From positions 30,830,969-30,894,968 of the forward strand of contig NC_030852.1 of the NCBI RefSeq assembly GCF_000208745.1: DNA of 64,000 nucleotides. Direction: 5' to 3'. This DNA is from Theobroma cacao (taxonomy: Eukaryota > Streptophyta > Magnoliopsida > Malvales > Malvaceae). The notes beneath the pieces were generated by a model, which was not told the DNA's origin, ran no database searches, and saw only the letters and a program-made list of their open reading frames with translations. The position numbers and the translations under genes are program-made. The stretch's first letter is position 1. The number at the start of each line of letters is the position of its first letter. Of the stretch, positions 13,335-23,800 are shown in pieces.

Positions 13335-15915
13335 ATGGGTGTGGTTTCAGTTTTTTTGGAGATTTTGAGGAAACCCACAATTGGGGATGTGTTGAGCGAG
13401 TTAATGATGTTTATAGCTCCTTTATGGGTTGCTGTAATAGTTGGGGTTTTGGTTGGATGGGCTTGGAAGCCAAAGTGGGCAAGTTTAGGCAGAGAAATGT
13501 TGATGGATTGTTCTGGTTCCAAGGATTCAACTCCTGCTGCTTCAGAGTCTTCTTCTCCTGGTTTTGGTTCCATTTCAAGCTTGAATTTGATCAAGTTTCA
13601 GTTACCTAGTTGCATCCCTTGGATTACAGATGAAGGGGCTCAAAAGGATTCTTTTTCTTTGCCACCTACCATTGATTCCAATTGCAGGTTTGCAACTTTA
13701 TCAATTGCTTTCTATTTGCCTTTTTTTTTAAACAAAAAATAGCATTATCGATTGGATAGCAATTGGGATTGTAGGGAATGATGTTATGAGCTGAAAATTT
13801 GCCTACTCTTAATAGCTTTTAAAAGTTAGTTTGGGGACTATGTTATTTGCAGTTGTAAATGTTATATGAGATGGAAGTGGAATGGGAATTGGGATTGTAT
13901 TTGATTTTCCTAACAGCTAATATTTGTGTAATTGGGCAGTTCATCACAGATTGGGAAGGAAAAAACGGGTTTTGTGACAGATGAGGATTTAGAGCATTTG
14001 TGTAAATTAGTTGAAGAAAAAGATGGAGGTCCTGCTTGGATTCAGATGATGGATCGCTCTACACCAACTATGGGCTACCAGGCTTGGCGAAGAGATCCTC
14101 AGGTATATTTCTCCTCTTGAATATTTAATATAATATATTAGGACTAGTAAACTAAAAACAAATTTGCAAATGACTATGCTTGTTGGTTCTGTTCGCTATG
14201 TAAATTTGTTTATTTGCATCTTTTTTGTAGTAAATTTGATTGATTGAATTATGCTTTTATTGTTCATAAGACTGGCCCTCCACAATATCGTAGCCGGACT
14301 GTTTTTGATGATGCCACTCCTGAGATGGTGAGGGATTTCTTTTGGGATGATGAATTTCGAGCAAAGTGGGATGACATGCTTGTTAGTTCTGCAACTATGG
14401 AGGATTGCCCCACCACAGGGACCATGGTGGTCCACTGGGTTCGCAAGGTTTGCAAAACATTTTTTACTATTTTCTTTTGGTGGTTTTCATTTTTGTGTTA
14501 CATTATTTTCTAAAGTGTACTTTGTTTTGCAGTTTCCCTTCTTCTGTAGCGACAGAGAATACGTGATAGGTCGTCGGATTTGGGAGTCTGGGCGGTTCTA
14601 TTACTGTGTTACTAAGGTCATCATCCTGTTCCATTCTCTGGTTTTCAGCTCTGATTAAAAGTCCAAAAGTTAACAAGCCATCTCTATTATGGCTTTCTGG
14701 GCTAGGAGATAAGCCTCCTATATTATTCTGTTTTCTTTCTGCATTTATAGTGAGAAATAACATGGTTGCAACTGATATTTTAATCATATAATTAGTTTGG
14801 ATATCTCTATACCTTTTAGGTTTATAAGAATTTTATGTTGCACAACAGAAACGGAAAATAGTTCTAACCTCACTAGGGAAAGAAATTATGCGAGATGATT
14901 GCCTAATCTTTGAGTTGTATTAATCTGTTAATTGCTTGGCTGAATCCATATTCTTTTATGAATTTTATGGTACAACTCAACTGAGTCTTATTGCCTAACA
15001 ATAGGCTGCTGACTATAACAGTTTATGCCATGGCAGCATCATGTTGGCCAACTCTGTTTTATATAGTTTTTGAAGTGCAGAAGTTAACTTCTTAGCATCT
15101 TTTTACACATTTCAGGGAGTACCATATGCCTCTGTGCCAAGAAAAAACAAACCCAGGCGCGTTGATTTGTACTATTCAAGTTGGTGTATCCGTGCAGGTA
15201 TTAGACTTCACATCATGTGTTTTAGGTTTAAATTATTTTTCATTTTTTCCTGTGCTGTTAGGAACTTTGAAACTTGCTCTTTCCCAGGAAAAGAGAAAAT
15301 TCGTTTTGGTTTTGTACCAAAAGTAAAGAAAGGGAGAATATCTAACTCTTCCTGTAGATAGATTTCCTGGGAATGCCAATTTGTCATGGTCCATTTATGT
15401 TTCATTAATTTCAAACACATACTGCAATGTAAATTCCAGTCAATAATTTGTATGTGTTATATGTCAAAACAGTTGAATCGAGGAAAGGCGATGGCCAGCT
15501 GACTGCATGTGAGGTGTTACTTTTTCATCATGAAGATATGGGTATACCATGGGAAATTGCAAAGCTTGGAGTCAGGCAAGGTATGTGGGGAGCTGTGAAG
15601 AAGATTGACCCTGGCTTGCGTGCATATCAGAAGGAGAGAGCATCTGGAGCGCCCCTATCACATTGTGCTTTCATGGCTCAGATAAACGCCAAAGTAAGTG
15701 CAGACTACCTGAGATCCTTAGAAAGCAACAGTAGCGATTCATCAGAGCTTGAAACACATAATAAATCTGAGAAACCATTGGGGAGGAACATTCCCAAACT
15801 TCTAGTTATTGGTGGGGCTATTGCCCTTGCTTGTAGTCTTGATCGAGGGCTCTTGACCAAAGCTGTTATATTTGGAGTAGCCCGAAGATTTGCAAAAATT
15901 GGAAGGAGGTTGTAA
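13335..15915 (+). CDS. START lipid-binding domain membrane protein
   Basis: Plant START (StAR-related lipid transfer) protein of the phosphatidylcholine-transfer-protein-like group; ligand and role are not settled. Six exons: 13335-13687, 13940-14102, 14271-14447, 14533-14616, 15116-15197, 15473-15915, giving 433 residues. Residues 24-43 form a hydrophobic segment, then a Ser-rich linker. The START domain spans about 125-350 and contains RDFFWDDEFRAKWDDML, TGTMVVHWVRKFPFFCSDRE and the HHEDMGIPWEIAKLGVRQGM block. A second hydrophobic stretch lies at about 396-411, followed by a basic tail ending RRFAKIGRRL. I chose the ATG at 13335 because relatives start just before the KPTIGDVL-type segment; an in-frame ATG at 13206 would add 43 atypical residues. 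The 3' UTR probably carries a 39-bp repeat and an AATAAA at about 16138. Confidence 0.9.
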
Positions 15916-17490
15916 TTCAGAATGCATTTGTCATCATTCAAGGATGCCAGCGAAGCAAATTGCCGCTGCAATGAAGTCAGATGTTGCCCTTCTCACTGTC
16001 CTGCTTTAAAGGATTGAAAGGTTGTATAAGGTTTTTTCTGTTGGGGCCATGAAGCAACTTCATATCCGGTGAAATAGAAAAGATCAGATAGTTGGATTTT
16101 TTTAAATGGCCATGTCAACAAAGGATCTCATGCTGCAAAATAAACAGAAAGCAAGTTTCCTTTCTTGTTCAGTTGCTCATCTATCTAAATTCTTTTTCTC
16201 GCTTAATTAGAGCCCTTATCTATCTTAATATGTTTCCTCCCTTGATTATAGCCCTCATCTATCTCAATACTTTTTCTCCCTTGAATGTTCTGGAAAGCAT
16301 GGAATGCAAGGTGGATCACTTATTTAAGCAGTCTGCGAATTTGTCAACGGAAGTTGGTGATGGCAAGCCATTCTTAGCAGACCTTTCATTCTTCCCTCCG
16401 ATATTTGTTATGTTTCATGACTATTAAGACAAAGCTAATAATCCTCGAAAATTAAGACAAAGCTATTTATAATTTTATACTACTACTGAAACTTAAAACG
16501 CAACGCTAGGAACCCCTGGGACTAGCCTAGCAGGACTCTTGCCTGTACTTAGAGGGAGGAATTGTCATAGGTCATTTAAAAGGAAAAGAAAAAATTATCA
16601 GTAACATGATAAGACAGATGACTTGATGCCAAACGTGAGCATTGGGAAACTGATCAAGCGACCTGGTATGATAGCATCTGCAAGTTGCATAGCATCCTAA
16701 ATCATGTTTGTCAATTCAATCTGGTTTCTTGGTAGCCCTCAACTCAACTTTGTTGGCAAACTTGTTCCAACCGTGTATTTCTTCAAGGTTGTGATCATAG
16801 TAGGACCCCTCAGAGGCTTCATACTCGTACGCAACGCTGATATGCAATTTTTGCTTACTTTTCTGGTAGCTGATCATCAAACTGATTTCCAAGACGTTCT
16901 ATTTTACCCCCTCTTTTTCTGATTGCTTTTGACCCCCAAGACATAAAGAAGTTTCTGCTTCAAGCTTATCGACGACACATCCTCCACAAGTGAGATCAGA
17001 TGAAATCTCAAAAAATAGAGAGATCCTCGATCGTTGTTCCTGGTGGGTCGCTAATTGTCTTTCTCCATGTTGAATTGGGAAAGATAATACGTGCATTATA
17101 AAACAGAATTAAGGTATAATTTGATTTTCTTTTTTTTTTGTTACTTTTTTTTCAAGGGTGGTATGACAGGTAAAGATCGGTTCAGTACTATTCGACCCAA
17201 AAGCGCAAAGGAATAAGTCAATTTCTTCCTCTGAGGCCAGAGATGAACACAAATTGAAGAAAAATAGTAAAAATTTGCTTGGAAGTTGATCCATGATCCA
17301 TGATGCTAGACCCGATTTAAAACATGAATATAAATAAAGAATATCAATTAATTAACTAAAGTTCCAAATTTGTACATATACAGTATGAATTAGTTTCTAC
17401 TTGAAAAATTAAAGCCCCTCTGTTTCAAACTCAAAATTGTATTACTTCAATCCGAATGCAACAGAAACCCCTGAATCACGATATTAGCCA
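15916..17490. other. Intergenic between START gene and small gene 3
   Basis: The left part is probably 3' UTR of the START gene and includes a 39-bp tandem repeat. The right part should contain the 3' UTR of the minus-strand small gene. Open frames here show no recognisable domain. Confidence 0.5.
16173..16290. repeat. 39-bp tandem repeat, three copies, downstream of START gene
   Basis: The core ATCTATCT recurs at 16179, 16218 and 16257, spaced exactly 39 bases. Each unit ends in a CTC-CTT-GATTA-like segment. The period is a multiple of three and one plus-strand frame stays open across it (16092-16427), reading a 13-residue unit like ALIYLNxFxPLI. It lies in probable 3' UTR, so coding is not claimed. 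Confidence 0.85.
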
Positions 17491-17745
17491 CTAGTAGGAA
17501 ACAAGGGTCTCAAAGCAGTTCAGCCCGTCCAACTCTGGTGCAAACCGGGGAGCCCGGACCTGTTGCTTCTTCTCAACGTTTCCCTCTTGCTTTTTCTTCA
17601 TGTTTTCAGTCACCTTATTGGTTACCCCTCTGCTACCAAGGAAGCTGTTACCATCTTTATTGGTTGTGGAGGCAAAGGAGGGCCTGACCGCCTGTCCCAA
17701 GAACTCGGCACAAAAAGCATCAAAGGAACTGAAGATTGAGTTCAT
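17491..17745 (-). CDS. Small stress-type protein with C-terminal FAPxxDGLxxxETLV motif
   Basis: A single-exon 84-residue protein of unknown biochemical function. The N terminus reads MNSIFSSFDAFCAEFLGQ, the middle is Lys/Gln-rich and probably disordered, and the C terminus carries PRFAPELDGLNCFETLV at about 67-82. It looks like a family of small plant proteins, some described as wound- or elicitor-responsive; from memory, one or two such genes lie beside GBS1 in Arabidopsis (At1g32920/At1g32928). The frame extends upstream to an ATG at 17928, but a TATA-like tract at 17863-17872 would put transcription start near 17838. That makes the ATG at 17745 the first in the mRNA. No transit or signal peptide is obvious. 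The neighbouring gene at 23110 shares the tail motif. Confidence 0.8.
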   Translation of the reverse strand: MNSIFSSFDAFCAEFLGQAVRPSFASTTNKDGNSFLGSRGVTNKVTENMKKKQEGNVEKKQQVRAPRFAPELDGLNCFETLVSY

Positions 17746-17862
17746 GTTGATTGCTTGCTTGGTTGCTTGTTCTTCTTTTAGTTGGATTGCTGACCACCTG
17801 GAAGAGTTTTGTTTTGCGAAGATGCTGTTTTGATTGATGAGAAACCAAGGCTCGAAGGAGGC

Positions 17863-17872
17863 TATATATATA
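17863..17872 (-). promoter_or_regulatory. TATA box of small gene 3
   Basis: A TATATATATA tract lies about 120 bases upstream of the ATG at 17745 when read on the minus strand, in otherwise mixed sequence. It implies a 5' leader of about 90 bases and decides between two in-frame ATGs. Confidence 0.55.
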
Positions 17873-18151
17873 GGGGAATCAGGTCTTTGATATGTAGAAG
17901 GGAAAGGAAAGCTAGCCTTGGCTTCCAAGTTGTTTCTTTCTTTATTTCTTCTCTTTTTGTCGGATTAGGACTTTAGGATTTCGCGTAACATGCGAAAAAG
18001 CCTGGATGCTCCTATCTTCAAATGCGTGTAAGTCGGCTCCTGGTGGGACCTGGAATCTCCTTGGACTTGGAGGGAACTAACCTAACCGAACCAAGTCCCG
18101 TCTGTTTAAAAGATAAAAGCTCTTCTAATCAAATCCGAGCCGTCCATTAAC

Positions 18152-18358
18152 GGTCAAGGCTGCTTTACTTTGGGAAGGCCGGTGCGCGACTTTGTCTATT
18201 TTGACTGGACAATTCGACGCCCTCCAGTCGTATTGCTAATATAATAGTAGTACTATTATTTTAGAAGGCCCCCGCCATTGTGAATGGATGGTCTGGATGG
18301 AGAGGACTGCAGCAGAAGCACTAAATATCTAGGAGTTCCATGGGTTGGGTCGTTGACC
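18152..18358. promoter_or_regulatory. W-box cluster upstream of small gene 3
   Basis: Three W-box cores (TTGACC or TTGACT, either strand) lie at 18152-18157, 18201-18206 and 18353-18358, about 400-610 bases upstream of the ATG at 17745. WRKY factors bind such sites, often in wound- and pathogen-response promoters. Function is inferred. Confidence 0.35.
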
Positions 18359-21300
18359 CGTTCCGTGATTGCTTGCTACTTGGCAGGATCCAGATTGCGT
18401 TAATATTACAAGGAAATGGAAAGGTTAACCGAACCTGGCACTTGGCAACCTTGTTCTACCACCTCCAATTTCAAATAGCTTTCAAACAGTCTCAATTGGC
18501 TCAACCTTATCTTTTCCTCTTATGTAATTTTTTAAGGTAATCTTCATAAATACTAATAGCAACAAATTTATGAATAGTTGGACAATCAAATCGGATACTC
18601 TTTAACATATGTTTTTGACCTGGAAGTGAGGATAAGGAGGTGTTTCAAACTCTTTTGATGGGTTTGGAAACATATGGTACCATTATCCACACATGTAAAC
18701 ATGTTAGAGGTCAGGAGCTGTTATCATCTACAAGCTCAATGAAGTTGTTCACAAGAAATGTATTTATGAACAGAAGACCCAAAGTTTTTCTGGTTACAAG
18801 TTGGCATTGAATTAGATGTTTCAGCTTTGCACAGAATACAGACACAGGGGCCGCTACCAAGCACCAAGACGTGTTTTTTCCACTTTCCACAATTGCCGCA
18901 CCGGTGCGCTCACTATTCCTTAATATTTTCAATAGATATAGGACCCCAGTATTTGGGATGGCCGGGGTGGGCCATCACACTCCATCTTAAATCGCCCCCT
19001 TAAAAAGTGAGCCATACTGCAAACTTTGATGGAAAAATTTTGTCCTGTAAGGGACTTTGGATAAGTGAATGACGTAGCACGAATGGGACTTAACGTTGCG
19101 ATTTATAATATTTCCGATGCTTGAACGCTTTGAACTGTTAGTAGTTATGATTTATTGGATCACTTTCATTTCCGATTTCACACCTCCAAGATAACGCATT
19201 ACTCGATGCTTTGAAGTTACCCCTTTTCTGCTCAACTCTTTTATATATATATATAACTGTTTATTGCTTACTTGGGTCACTTACGCATATGGAACAATAG
19301 CGGTCAACGGGTCAAGTATTTGTTAAATTTGAAAATTTTGAATCCAAACTTATCAAAATTTAATAATTTATATATTTTTAGTTTATTCAAATTCAATGGA
19401 AAATTTAAATAATATAAATTAATTTTAAATCATAATAAAAACAATCAATGAATTTTATTAAGTATGAAATTAATTATAAGTAGTTTATAAATAAAAAACT
19501 ACTATATGAACCTAATATATTTAATATTAAAATTATTATTTATGATCAAGTTCCAATAATATATATTTTTAAACCATTAATCTTGCACTATAATTTTATT
19601 ATATAATACTGTAAACAAAGTTGTCAATTATAAGGTACTTAATAGGGCAACATGTTCCTGTTTTTCTTTAGTAATATAACGGAACTTTCCTGTTAGTTTC
19701 CTGATGATATCTCTTGTTGACAAACCCTTTTATTGGGACCAAGGTCTACTTGCATAGCAGCGTAGCTCTCTTCTTCCTTTGACCTTGTAAGATAAGAAAA
19801 TAATATTAATCAAGTGAACGCGTTGAAGAAGAAAGTTGACCCAGACATGAGACCAAGAAATTTCAAGTCGAAGCTCCTTTTTCCTTTCTCTCCAGAAGGT
19901 TCAAATTTTAATTAAGGTGTAATACAGATATATTAGGACAATATGAAAGTGAAGCCTTAATCCTATTTATGTATTTTCTTTTTTGATGTAATAATCTAAT
20001 TGTACCTATCTATATAGACATAAAATAACAATAAAAGCAACTAACCAACAAATATAATAACTAATATCATGTAGCGTTTGCTATCATTTTTAATATCATC
20101 GTGGTGACCTAAAAACCCATATTTGGTATAACATTATAAATTATTAGTGATCTTAAATCTTTGTGTTGGGTAATACATAGGAAAAAAAATCACCTAATAG
20201 AAAATATGCAAAATAATTTTTTTTATGAATAATAACATTATTCATCAAGTAAACAGAAATTTCAATTTTTAATTAAATAAACAATTTATAAAATAAGAAT
20301 CCGTTGATTTATAAGAGCATATAAGATATGTACCAATTTTGATGAGTATGAGTATAATAATCCTCTAAAACAGTCAATTCTTATAAAGGCCAATGTCATG
20401 TAGGTTTGCTTTATTAATTGAATTAGTTTAAAAATAGTTTTTTATAGTGTGTTGATTGAATGGTCACTTATAATGAAGAATATCTTATAGGTCTACATAT
20501 ATTTGATTCTCCTCCTTCTGACATTTTACATTATGTTTTTGCAAATAAGTTAGGGATAAGCTGGGTTAGTTACATCACATTATTTGCTAATTGATTTTCC
20601 ATTATATAGAAAAAAATTTTGAAGAGAAAAGTTTTTGCACACGTGCCATTACAACAATTGTTTTTGATAATCTAAAATCACTGTCACATAAATTTTTAAA
20701 TTATTATCAAACACTATAATCTAATCATGCTAAATAAATCATTTTAAAATTTAAAGAGATCACCTTATGATAAACATAATCTTACCGGCTTACTTAATTT
20801 CAAAAAAAGAAAATCTAAAACGTTTTCAAATTTTCATTAAAATTTTGATAAACAAAGGTTTCATTTTTGGTTATTATCCTTATTTCAGTGATAATTTACA
20901 GTATTTTTCAATTGGAGATGGGTAAGGAATAACCTTTTTTTTTTTTTGAAATTATCATCCTGCTTTCATGAACATGAAGGGAAATAATTTTTCTCCTCCA
21001 TCAACAAGAAGAGCAAAATAGGAGCAAAAACAGAGGGATATTGGTTGATATACACCTACATAACACCCAAGCCTACCCCCCAATGCCCAATCACTCATCC
21101 TCTTCAAAACCATAAACCACTCCCCTGCCTTCATAAAAAAGGAAATGTGATAAAGCATACAATCCCTGCACTTTACATCTACGCAGGTGGCATTAATTAC
21201 ACAAAAACTCGTACAAAGACATGTTTGTTTTTAAGATCCTAAAAAGAAAAGCATTTTTAAGATGGAGGGAATGATCTGTCCTTGTAAAAACCAAAGGTTT

Positions 21301-21689
21301 GAAGTTTCTTTCAGAGATAGAGTGCACAACTTTTGTTTATGTTAGCTGGTGCATGACTTCCTGATTATAAAAAGAGTGTGGCATCAACATCCAATCAACA
21401 AAAGGAGAAATGCAAGACAAGGCCCATATTCGTTGGTTTCACACCGTCAAATTCTCCCACAATCTTAATTTCTTTAAAGCGCAGCCATGTTCTTTTTTTT
21501 GACCGCATCACTACCACGACCGGTGCCAATAAAAAAAATCAGCACAACTTTGAGATATTTTTATCTTTGTCATGCAATCTCATCTTAATCCAATTAAAAC
21601 CCATACGTTACGTTTTTTTAGATTTTTTTTTTGGGGGTTGATTGCTTACCAAAAGGATTAGAGTACTGTATTTCGGAACTGTGGTGTTA

Positions 21690-21690
<1 letters not shown>

Positions 21691-21723
<33 letters not shown>

Positions 21724-21735
21724 TTATATATATAT
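21691..21735. repeat. Compound (CT)n(TA)n microsatellite
   Basis: About ten CT units are followed directly by TA units interrupted once by TTTA. It lies in non-coding DNA. Confidence 0.95.
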
Positions 21736-22766
21736 GCGCTCAAGGTCTCGTTAGAACAATCCCAAATGAAATAATCAGTATCCCAATGTTTTAATTGACC
21801 ACAAAGTGTTGCATATTCATTATTTAATTAATTAACTTTGCAAAATTTACATGTTTTTTAAAGAATTGTAAAATAAAGATTCTAATTCAAATATTTAGCC
21901 TAATAAATATGGATCTCAAGCTTACAAAACCAAAAAGGTGCCTTTTTTTAAGGTACCTATACCCTAAGTATGCTGGGGCAACCACCATTGTCTTGAAACT
22001 TGCGTGACAATGCCGAAGCATCTGTCATGTTGATGATAAAATAATGTAAACTATTGACTATTCTTCATTATCAAAAGCGTTTGTTGTCCGTTGTTTCATA
22101 ATGAAAAGAAACTAAAACAAAGTACGAAATAAGAAATTTACACCTTACATAAGGCAACCAAATTAGTCCAACCAAATAATTATATTACGCTTGAAGCCTC
22201 AGCGGAGTTAATTAAGAAAGTGCCATCCCAATTCCTACAAGACATATGGCCAAAGAATATATGTAAATGTCAATGCGTGTAACATGTCATCGGTCCATAT
22301 TCCAGGCAGAATCAACGCACGCCGAGAAGACCGTGACAATGGGAATTGGCGAGCTACTTGCTTTTGCAAATCATAAATGATTGATTGAAAATTTCCCGCC
22401 TGATCGTAGTGACTGGTGACTTGGTCATAGCTGGCCTTTCAAAACTTTTAAAAAGAGCGTTATTCTCCTAAGATTCAAACTTCAAAGCCCATGGCCTGAC
22501 GGAGTCGAACGCCATCGAGCTTAAGCAAACACGACCCCACCCATTTTTCAAAAACACGAGCCTGTCCGCCCCCTCTCTACGCTCTAGATTACAGCGCCTT
22601 TCTCCACAATCAACGCATCTTTCCATTTACTAGATAATTAAATTGATCAAGTAAAGGAGATTCTGAAAAAAACCGCTGTTCTGTAGGGGGCCACGGTCCC
22701 TTATTATTCTACCGTTCGGGTCCACCGCCGTCACTTTCGTCATGCCAAGCTGGCAAGCCTTAGGAC

Positions 22767-22932
22767 ACGCGGCCGTTTTCTATTGGTTAAGGAGAGTTGA
22801 GGATATCGTGGACTCGACGTGGTAGAGAAGCTACACACACATTTTTTTAATTTGAAAACCGGACCCAAGAGTTAAATTAAATTCCGTTAATTGAGGAAAC
22901 GGGAAGCTGTGGCAAATTCAGAAAATATAAAA
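22767..22932 (+). promoter_or_regulatory. Core promoter of small gene 4 (CGCG box, CCAAT, TATA)
   Basis: A TATAAAA box at 22926-22932 lies about 180 bases before the ATG. Upstream is a reversed CCAAT (ATTGG at about 22782) and an ACGCGG element at 22767-22772 that fits the CAMTA-binding CGCG-box consensus. Spacing suits a transcription start near 22960. Factor binding is inferred. Confidence 0.4.
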
Positions 22933-23109
22933 GCTCCAACCAGGAGGGAAGGATAAAATAAGTTTGCCGAAAGGAAGAGAAAAGGAAAAGGAAAGCTGGT
23001 GGTCGGGATCCGGCGAAGTTCGTCGGGTTTCGCCCATTTGTCGTTCGAGCTTCGAAAGAAAACAGTCTCAATCTGAGTTTCAATCGCAGAAATAGATAGG
23101 ATTCGGAAA

Positions 23110-23800
23110 ATGAAGGGATCTGGGCCTCTTGTTGCGACTGTGCTCGCTGCTTCCACGGTGGCTCTCACATCTTCTTCCTCCTCTGGACTCGATGTTTCTT
23201 TTTCTCCTACCTCCTCCGACCAGGTACTTTTCTTTTTGAAAATTTTTTCATTCAAAATTTTAAGGCTTATATGATACCTCTCATTTCAAATTTTAAGTGA
23301 ATGTTTCGTTTCGTAATTTTTAACTGATTCCTGTTTCCAATGTCTAGTCACTGCTTTTTCTTTTTAATTTTTCCACTATATTTCAATGCAAAATTTTGAC
23401 TGCTTAAATAATTATTTAAGTGGCTTGCTTTAGGATCTAGATTTGCCTTTTCTTTTCAATTTCCCCATTTTATTCGCTGCTTAAGTTACTAATTCGTTTT
23501 TTACCCTTCCTTTTTATAATTTTTAACTCTTAATTTCTGTCAATACGATTAATTGTGCCTTTAATTCGTTAAGTTTTTTGCTTTTTCCTAAATCATGGAT
23601 TTTGATTTTGAAATCTATGGATTCAAAAGGAAACCTTTCCAATCTCTAGTTCTTGACATTCTACATTGATTGATCAGCGCTATAACTCGACGGTAAAGAA
23701 GGGTACCTCGAGGAACTGTACGGCGTCAGAAAAGGAGAAATTCGCGCCACGATTTGATGGGTTGAGGTTCATAGAGACGTTGGTCACAGCTCACAGATAG
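23110..23800 (+). CDS. Small two-exon protein with FAPxxDGLxxxETLV tail
   Basis: A 78-residue protein of unknown function, from exons 23110-23223 and 23678-23800 joined in phase 0. It begins MKGSGPLVATVLAASTVALT, a hydrophobic segment that could be a signal peptide, organelle-targeting sequence or membrane anchor. A Ser/Thr-rich middle follows, and the C terminus is KFAPRFDGLRFIETLVTAHR at residues 59-78. The tail agrees with the tail of the gene at 17745 at 10 of 16 positions, although the N termini are unrelated and the exon structure differs. It lies 3.4 kb upstream of GBSSI. The intron acceptor has a poor pyrimidine tract, but the join restores the conserved motif and a stop directly after it. 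Confidence 0.75.

Larger units (their letters stand above)
17746..23109. other. Intergenic between the two small genes
   Basis: About 5.4 kb, diverging from the minus-strand gene at 17745 towards the plus-strand gene at 23110. The part nearest 17745 has a TATA tract and W-box cores. From 19300 to 20900 it is extremely AT-rich without coding potential. A CT/TA compound microsatellite lies at 21691-21735. The last 600 bases are GC-richer and look like promoter of gene 4. Frames at 18340, 20955, 21045 and 21378 have no recognisable family. Confidence 0.55.

Noticed and set aside
16092..16427. 111-codon frame as a protein-coding gene
   Set aside because: It is produced by the 39-bp tandem repeat within probable 3' UTR and has no recognisable domain.
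17746..17928. Upstream in-frame ATG at 17928 for small gene 3
   Set aside because: It lies upstream of the TATA tract at 17863-17872, and the extra 61 residues look like translated leader.
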